Below, in pieces: positions 58,577 to 64,000 of a stretch of 64,000 bases of DNA. Source of the DNA: Colwellia echini (GTDB lineage: Bacteria > Pseudomonadota > Gammaproteobacteria > Enterobacterales > Alteromonadaceae). Every line of letters starts with the position of its first letter. Position 1 is the first letter of the stretch. The stretch spans positions 41,539 to 105,538 of the forward strand of contig NZ_PJAI02000015.1 of assembly GCF_002843355.2 (NCBI RefSeq). Direction: 5' to 3'. The notes below the pieces were generated by a model. The model saw only the letters and a list, made by a program, of their open reading frames with translations. It searched no databases and had not been told where the DNA came from. A program made the translations under genes and the position numbers.

Positions 58577-60118
58577 TTACCAGCTTTGAGTAGACTTGAA
58601 TGACTCAAGCACTTTATTCAAACTATCTTCAATATCTTTATCGTAGTTACCGCTTTCGTTGATAGTAGCCATCAACGCTGCATGCTCAGTATTTACATAC
58701 TCATGTAACGCAGCTTCACAATCAACAATCTTATCGATCGCAACGTCGGCTAAATAACCTTTTTCTGCGGCAAATAATGATATTGCTGTTTCAGCAACCG
58801 TTAATGGGCTGTATTGGTTTTGCTTCATTAATTCAGTTACACGTTGACCATGTTCTAATTGAGCACGAGTCGCGTCATCTAAATCTGATGCAAATTGAGC
58901 AAAAGCTGCTAATTCAGCATATTGTGCTAATGCCATACGAATACCACCACCAAGTTTCTTGATGATTTTCGTTTGCGCAGCACCACCAACACGAGATACA
59001 GAAATACCAGCGTTAACAGCAGGACGAATACCTGAGTTAAATAAGTTAGATTGTAAGAAAATCTGACCATCGGTAATTGAGATTACGTTTGTTGGTACGA
59101 AAGCAGATACATCACCCGCTTGCGTTTCAATAATTGGTAATGCAGTTAATGAACCTGTTTTACCTTTCACTTCGCCGTTTGTGAATTTTTCAACGTATGC
59201 TTCGTTTACACGAGCAGCACGTTCTAATAAACGAGAATGAAGGTAGAAAACGTCACCTGGGTATGCTTCACGACCTGGCGGACGACGTAAAAGTAATGAA
59301 ATTTGACGATAAGCAACTGCTTGCTTAGATAAATCATCATATACGATTAGTGCATCTTCACCGCGGTCACGGAAGTATTCACCCATTGAACAACCAGCGT
59401 ATGGTGCTAAGTATTGTAATGCTGCAGCTTCAGAAGCTGATGCAACTACTACAATAGTATTTGATAACGCGCCATGTTCTTCTAAGTTACGAACTAAGTT
59501 CGCTACTGTTGAAGCTTTTTGACCGATAGCAACATAAACACATTTAATACCTGTGTCTTTTTGGTTGATGATAGCGTCAATTGCAATCGCTGATTTACCG
59601 ATTTGACGGTCACCAATGATTAATTCACGTTGACCACGACCGATTGGAATCATAGCATCGATAGACTTAATACCAGTTTGTACTGGTTGGTCTACTGATT
59701 TACGTTCGATAACACCTGGTGCAATAACTTCTACAGGAGAGAAGCCATCATTATCAACTGGGCCTTTACCATCAATTGGTTCACCAAGAGTGTTTACTAC
59801 GCGGCCTAATAAACCACGCCCTACTGGCACTTCTAAAATACGACCAGTACCTTTAACTTTTTGGCCTTCCGCTAAATCAGCGTAAGGACCCATTACTACC
59901 GCACCTACCGAATCACGGTCTAGGTTTAACGCGATAGCATAACGGCTACCAGGAAGTTCGATCATTTCACCTTGCATTACATCGGCAAGGCCATTAATAC
60001 GAATAATACCATCTGTTACAGAAACGATAGTACCTTCGTTACGAGCTTCGCTGACAACGTTAAACTGTTCAATTCTATTCTTGATCAGTTCAGCGATTTC
60101 AGTGGAATTCAGTTGCAT
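58577..60118 (-). CDS. atpA: ATP synthase F1 subunit alpha
   Basis: The 513-residue subunit starts [20 protein letters not shown]. The P-loop reads [13 protein letters not shown], with Ile and Ser where enteric alpha subunits usually have Thr, still fitting the G-x4-GK-S/T rule. SISDGQIFLQ-like [23 protein letters not shown] and VGGAAQ are present. It binds nucleotide and regulates beta. Confidence 0.98.
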   Translation of the reverse strand: MQLNSTEIAELIKNRIEQFNVVSEARNEGTIVSVTDGIIRINGLADVMQGEMIELPGSRYAIALNLDRDSVGAVVMGPYADLAEGQKVKGTGRILEVPVGRGLLGRVVNTLGEPIDGKGPVDNDGFSPVEVIAPGVIERKSVDQPVQTGIKSIDAMIPIGRGQRELIIGDRQIGKSAIAIDAIINQKDTGIKCVYVAIGQKASTVANLVRNLEEHGALSNTIVVVASASEAAALQYLAPYAGCSMGEYFRDRGEDALIVYDDLSKQAVAYRQISLLLRRPPGREAYPGDVFYLHSRLLERAARVNEAYVEKFTNGEVKGKTGSLTALPIIETQAGDVSAFVPTNVISITDGQIFLQSNLFNSGIRPAVNAGISVSRVGGAAQTKIIKKLGGGIRMALAQYAELAAFAQFASDLDDATRAQLEHGQRVTELMKQNQYSPLTVAETAISLFAAEKGYLADVAIDKIVDCEAALHEYVNTEHAALMATINESGNYDKDIEDSLNKVLESFKSTQSW

Positions 60119-60133
60119 GCTCTGTTCCCTTAT

Positions 60134-60667
60134 CTAAGATTGTAGTGTTGTTGCTAAGCGGTTCAATTTACCTTTTACGGAACCATCTATTACCATGTCA
60201 CCAGCTTGAATAATCAAACCAGAAACGATACTCGCATCAACAAAACAATTAAGCTTTACTTTACGTGCCAAGCGCTTTTCAAGCGCGGCGCTAATTGTTG
60301 TTTTTTGCTCTGCAGTTACTTCTACAGCAGAGGTTACATCCACAGTTACTTCTTGATCTAGTTCAGCCTTTAGGGCAATAAACTGTTCAAGTACTTGTGG
60401 TAGCACCAACAAACGTTCGTTACTTGCCATTACTTTTAAAAAGTTTTGACATTTGCTATCTACTTGCTCACCACAAACATTAAAAAATAATATTTGTGCT
60501 TGCTCTACTGAAGCACCGCCAGAGATATAACCAATAATGGTTTCATCTTTAGCAACTTCAGCTGCAAAAGTTAACTGGCTTAACCAGCTATCAACTGCAT
60601 TAGCTTCAACAGCAAAATCGAACGCTGCTTTAGCGTAAGGACGAGCAATGGTTGTCAATTCAGACAT
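60134..60667 (-). CDS. atpH: ATP synthase F1 subunit delta
   Basis: The 177-residue subunit starts with IARPYAKAAFDFAVEANAVD and ends GSVKGKLNRLATTLQS. It ties F1 to the b-subunit stator. It lies 12 bases after atpF and 15 before atpA. Confidence 0.97.
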   Translation of the reverse strand: MSELTTIARPYAKAAFDFAVEANAVDSWLSQLTFAAEVAKDETIIGYISGGASVEQAQILFFNVCGEQVDSKCQNFLKVMASNERLLVLPQVLEQFIALKAELDQEVTVDVTSAVEVTAEQKTTISAALEKRLARKVKLNCFVDASIVSGLIIQAGDMVIDGSVKGKLNRLATTLQS

Positions 60668-60679
60668 AGCTCTTTCCTC

Positions 60680-61150
60680 TTAAAGTTCAGCGACGAGTTT
60701 ATCTAAGATGTCGCTATGTGCAGCGGCATCAATTGAACGCTCGAGAATTTTCTCGGCACCAGCTACAGCAAGAAGTGCAACTTGTGCGCGTAATTCTTCT
60801 CTAGCTCGGTTACGTTCAGTTTCTATTTCCGCATGACCAGCAGCTAAGATACGTTCTTTCTCAACTTGTGCTTTGCCAGCAGCTTCTTCAACAATTTTAG
60901 CTTCATGTTTTTTAGCGGCATCAACAATAGATGCAGCTTGAACTTTAGCTTCTTTAAGTTGAGCTGTAGCTTTCTCTTGAGCAAGCTCAAGATCTTTTGC
61001 AGCACGGTCTGAAGCGGCAAGACCATCAGCAATAGTTGCTTGACGTTCTTCAATGGCACCGATAATTGGTGGCCACACATACTTCATACAGAATATTACA
61101 AATACGACAAACGCAATTAATTGGCCAACTAAGGTCATATTAATATCCAT
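60680..61150 (-). CDS. atpF: ATP synthase Fo subunit b
   Basis: The 156-residue subunit begins [20 protein letters not shown] with the single membrane helix and [20 protein letters not shown], followed by a long charged coiled coil that forms the stator stalk. Confidence 0.97.
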   Translation of the reverse strand: MDINMTLVGQLIAFVVFVIFCMKYVWPPIIGAIEERQATIADGLAASDRAAKDLELAQEKATAQLKEAKVQAASIVDAAKKHEAKIVEEAAGKAQVEKERILAAGHAEIETERNRAREELRAQVALLAVAGAEKILERSIDAAAHSDILDKLVAEL

Positions 61151-61197
61151 TGTGCGTACCTCCTATCAATTATTCGTTTAAAAAAAAAGTGGTGAAA

Positions 61198-61491
<294 letters not shown>

Positions 61492-61599
61492 TTAATTCTC
61501 AATTGAGATTTATAACCACCTTAGTCAAATTTAGTACTATGGGCATCCTACCCTTCACCCTAGGGCCGACCTCAGTCGTTTAAATTCTTTCCAGAAGAA

Positions 61600-62427
<828 letters not shown>

Positions 62428-62814
62428 TTACCGCTGCTGCTTGATAATAAAAGGCGTTATTATCGGTAGAGCCATAACCAAACAAAATAGGCTAAAAAAT
62501 GGAAGTGGACTTATAGTTACAAACTTGAGGGTTAACCCAAGAAGTACGGCCATTATTGCCATTTTTTGCTTTACGCCACTAAAAAAAGATTCTACAACCT
62601 TCTTGGACGATCTCGCACCAGCATATTTGAATGCTTTATATGCGAAAAATAAATTAGGAATTATCCCAACAATCCCACCTAGCAAGGCAGACTTTGCAGA
62701 TTCAACACCCCAAAATATATATATTATTAGTATAACAATCAGTGAAATTACCGTGATCAAAGTAGTTTGCATATACGCAAATCGTCTACCTGGTTTTGTA
62801 AGTTCATTAGCCAT
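62428..62814 (-). CDS. atpI: ATP synthase protein I
   Basis: The ATG at 62814 is used (an in-frame TTG at 62829 has no better support), giving 128 residues with four membrane helices. LLGGIVGIIPNLFFAYKAFKYAGA is typical of AtpI, which helps assemble the c-ring. It is the first gene of the operon; no parA/parB or rsmG lies upstream, unlike many gammaproteobacteria. Confidence 0.88.
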   Translation of the reverse strand: MANELTKPGRRFAYMQTTLITVISLIVILIIYIFWGVESAKSALLGGIVGIIPNLFFAYKAFKYAGARSSKKVVESFFSGVKQKMAIMAVLLGLTLKFVTISPLPFFSLFCLVMALPIITPFIIKQQR

Positions 62815-62898
62815 AATTAAATATTTCAATATACGACTTTATTCGTATGTCACACTGTTTTTTTAAAGTAAAAACTTTAAGTCTAAAAACTTTCGCAA

Positions 62899-62925
62899 GT
62901 ATACTTAACTTGTCTATTATTGCAA
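62899..62925 (-). promoter_or_regulatory. Putative atp operon promoter
   Basis: On the minus strand TTGCAA (62920-62925) and TATACT (62899-62904) are 15 to 16 bases apart, a little short of the usual 17. The site lies about 85 bases before the atpI start. Confidence 0.4.
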
Positions 62926-63076
62926 GATATAAGGGCAAAGTACGCCCTATATTTGTGCGATTTATTCTAAATATTCATCAAACACATGTTTTAGCTAATA
63001 ATCAAAGATACTGCAGGTATTATCAATCTGAAGCAAACGAAATATTGATCAAAAATGTAAAAAACAAGATAAATAC

Positions 63077-63085
63077 TTATCCACA
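63077..63085 (+). promoter_or_regulatory. Consensus DnaA box
   Basis: TTATCCACA is an exact strong DnaA-box sequence. Only weak partial matches (for example TTATCAACG near 63131) are nearby, so a replication origin is not shown here. Confidence 0.4.
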
Positions 63086-63267
63086 AATTAATTCACCCCA
63101 TGAATATTACACAAACATAAGTCACACTATTATCAACGCTGTTGCGTTTCTTATATATAAAGTAACAACTGATTAACCGAACAATAGTTAGAACTTGCTT
63201 AATTAGCCCGAATAAATTCCCCTACAAAAATTCAATCACCAGAATTATTACAACCTATAGTACAACT

Positions 63268-63398
63268 GTAGAAGGCTGCCCTGCAGGCGAAAAGATTAGA
63301 GCACCAAAATACTTTATGTCTTGGATATTCATCAATACGTTAAGTTAAGCAACAACCAAAACTATGTTTTTTTGTCACCTGCAGGGCAGCTTCCTACG
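63268..63398. repeat. Palindromic rRNA-tail element, copy 1
   Basis: The left end GTAGAAGGCTGCCCTGCAGG and right end CCTGCAGGGCAGCTTCCTAC are inverted over about 23 bases around an AT-rich core of about 85 bases. Preceded by a decayed CCTATAGTACAAC. Followed by a decayed copy of the rRNA terminator and 5S 3' end (63400-63490). Confidence 0.88.
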
Positions 63399-63499
63399 TG
63401 GTATTTTTTAATGCTAAAAAACAAAAAAGCCCGCAACATTGATGCGAGCTTTTCAGAGTTCACACTCAAATTAGAAGTGGAGAATGTCCTACAGCACGA

Positions 63500-63635
63500 C
63501 GTAGGAGGCTGCCCTGCAGGCGAAAAGATTAGAGCAACCTGAATATTTTATGTCTTGGATATTCATAAATACGTTAAAATTAAATAACAAACATAAACTA
63601 CATTTTTTGTGTCTCCTGCAGGGCAGCTTCCTACG
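63500..63635. repeat. Palindromic rRNA-tail element, copy 2
   Basis: The left end CGTAGGAGGCTGCCCTGCAG and right end CTGCAGGGCAGCTTCCTACG match copy 1. It is preceded by AATGTCCTACAGCACGA, in which AATGTCCTAC equals the 5S rRNA 3' region. A shorter decayed terminator follows (63640-63681). Confidence 0.9.
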
Positions 63636-63693
63636 TGGTATTTTTTAAATGCTTTAAAGCAAAAAGTTTGAATATTTGCAACCTACAGCACGA

Positions 63694-63830
63694 CGTAGGA
63701 GGCTGCCCTGCAGGCGAAAAGATTAGAGCACCTGAATGTTTATGTCTCGTATATTTATCTATCAATAAGTTGAGTTAAGTAACAACAAAAAACTACGTTT
63801 TTTGTGTCACCTGCAGGGCAGCTTCCTACG
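63694..63830. repeat. Palindromic rRNA-tail element, copy 3
   Basis: The same inverted ends and core as copies 1 and 2, including GCGAAAAGATTAGAGCACC. It lies immediately downstream (minus-strand sense) of the intact rRNA terminator. Confidence 0.9.
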
Positions 63831-63856
63831 TGGTATTTTTTAAATGCTAAAAAGCA

Positions 63857-63886
63857 AAAAGCCCGCAACAATGTTGCGGGCTTTTC
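63857..63886 (-). terminator. rRNA operon terminator
   Basis: AAAAGCCCGCAAC and GTTGCGGGCTTTT form a perfect 13-base stem with an AAT loop, giving a T run after the hairpin on the minus strand. It lies 23 bases past the 5S gene. Confidence 0.93.
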
Positions 63887-63908
63887 AGAGCTTTCGCTCA
63901 AATTAGAA

Positions 63909-64000
63909 GTCTAGCAATGTCCTACTCTCACATGGGAACTCCCACACTACCATCGGCGCAACTGCGTTTCACTTCTGAGTTCGGAATGGATTCAGGTGGG
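63909..64000 (-). rRNA. rrf: 5S ribosomal RNA, 3' part (partial)
   Basis: The complement contains conserved 5S sequence: CCGAACTCAGAAGTGAAACG, GCGCCGATGGTAGTGTGGG and GAGAGTAGGACATTGC. The gene runs off the right edge, so about the last 92 bases are present. The 3' end is placed at about 63909 by comparison with the E. coli 5S end and could be off by a few bases. Confidence 0.95.

Larger units (their letters stand above)
62815..63252. promoter_or_regulatory. Non-coding region between atp operon and rRNA tail
   Basis: This AT-rich stretch of 438 bases holds the atp promoter and one perfect DnaA-box sequence. A plus-strand frame of 109 codons at 62847-63176 has no ribosome site and an uneven composition, and I do not call it a gene. 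Confidence 0.6.

Noticed and set aside
62847..63176. A 109-codon plus-strand frame upstream of atpI.
   Set aside because: No ribosome site, composition like the surrounding non-coding DNA, and it runs through the atp promoter region and the DnaA box.
63060..63180. A replication origin, suggested by a perfect DnaA box close to the atp operon.
   Set aside because: Only one strong box is present, with no cluster and no gidA, rsmG or parAB genes in the window.
63321..63542. A 73-codon frame across the rRNA-tail repeats.
   Set aside because: It is made of the inverted repeats and decayed terminator sequence and has no protein-like features.
63253..63830. A CRISPR array, suggested by regularly repeated sequence.
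   Set aside because: The repeats are about 135 bp palindromic elements, and the spacers are decayed copies of one rRNA tail, not unique spacers.

Overview
The window is AT-rich, densely packed bacterial chromosome. It looks like a marine gammaproteobacterium of the Alteromonadales, most likely Colwellia or Thalassotalea-like. The reasons are the lptM-dapF-yigA-yigB-uvrD block beside cyaY-hemCDXY, the F1Fo ATPase operon next to an rRNA operon, several TonB-dependent receptors, a fatty acid cis/trans isomerase and the AT-rich codon use. The genus is an inference; no 16S sequence is present.

Layout. Positions 1-4143 hold the tail of a TonB-like protein, a TPR protein, a PepSY membrane protein and a DM13 lipoprotein. 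yicC follows (4300-5163). A TonB receptor (5263-7380, minus) is divergent from a BlaI-like repressor and M56 peptidase pair (7506-8995). Assorted housekeeping genes fill 9042-14671: flavin reductase, YceH, an outer-membrane protein, MscS, a degenerate GGDEF protein and a SufR-like regulator. Two related structured repeats lie among them. cti (14850-17237) follows.

Positions 17563-26471 hold a complete-looking haem-uptake locus of the Bacteroidetes HmuRYSTUV type. It has two Fur boxes, a TonB receptor, an HmuY lipoprotein, an ExbB-like and a DUF2149 protein, and a periplasmic CobN-like protein with a histidine/acid-rich insert. A prolyl oligopeptidase, a DUF3859 protein, recQ and a response regulator follow. 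The block uvrD, yigB, yigA, dapF, lptM (minus) lacks the xerC usually found between yigA and yigB. It is divergent from cyaY and the haem-synthesis genes hemC, hemD, hemX and hemY. The haem-synthesis and haem-uptake genes are thus within about 12 kb of each other.

Positions 43601-47259 are more accessory. They hold a DUF3565 protein, a phosphoesterase, and a two-gene unit of a small secretion-signal-less L,D-transpeptidase-like protein with a lipoprotein (a possible effector/immunity pair). An FG-GAP repeat protein follows. A large transporter-like hybrid histidine kinase (47513-51028) has a decayed duplicate of its own 3' end downstream. Next comes a TPP-riboswitch-controlled thiamine salvage operon (51158-55576): TonB receptor, thiamine-binding YkoF-like protein, PnuT and a kinase. 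The ATP synthase operon atpIBEFHAGDC runs on the minus strand (55706-62814).

The right end (63253-64000) is the tail of an rRNA operon on the minus strand: the 3' part of a 5S rRNA gene and its terminator. Downstream of it (lower coordinates) are three tandem copies of a palindromic element of about 135 bp, separated by decayed copies of the 5S tail and terminator. The most novel signals are these rRNA-tail repeats, the covarying structured repeats, the L,D-transpeptidase/lipoprotein pair, the His-rich HmuS, and the synonymous-only duplicate of the kinase gene end.
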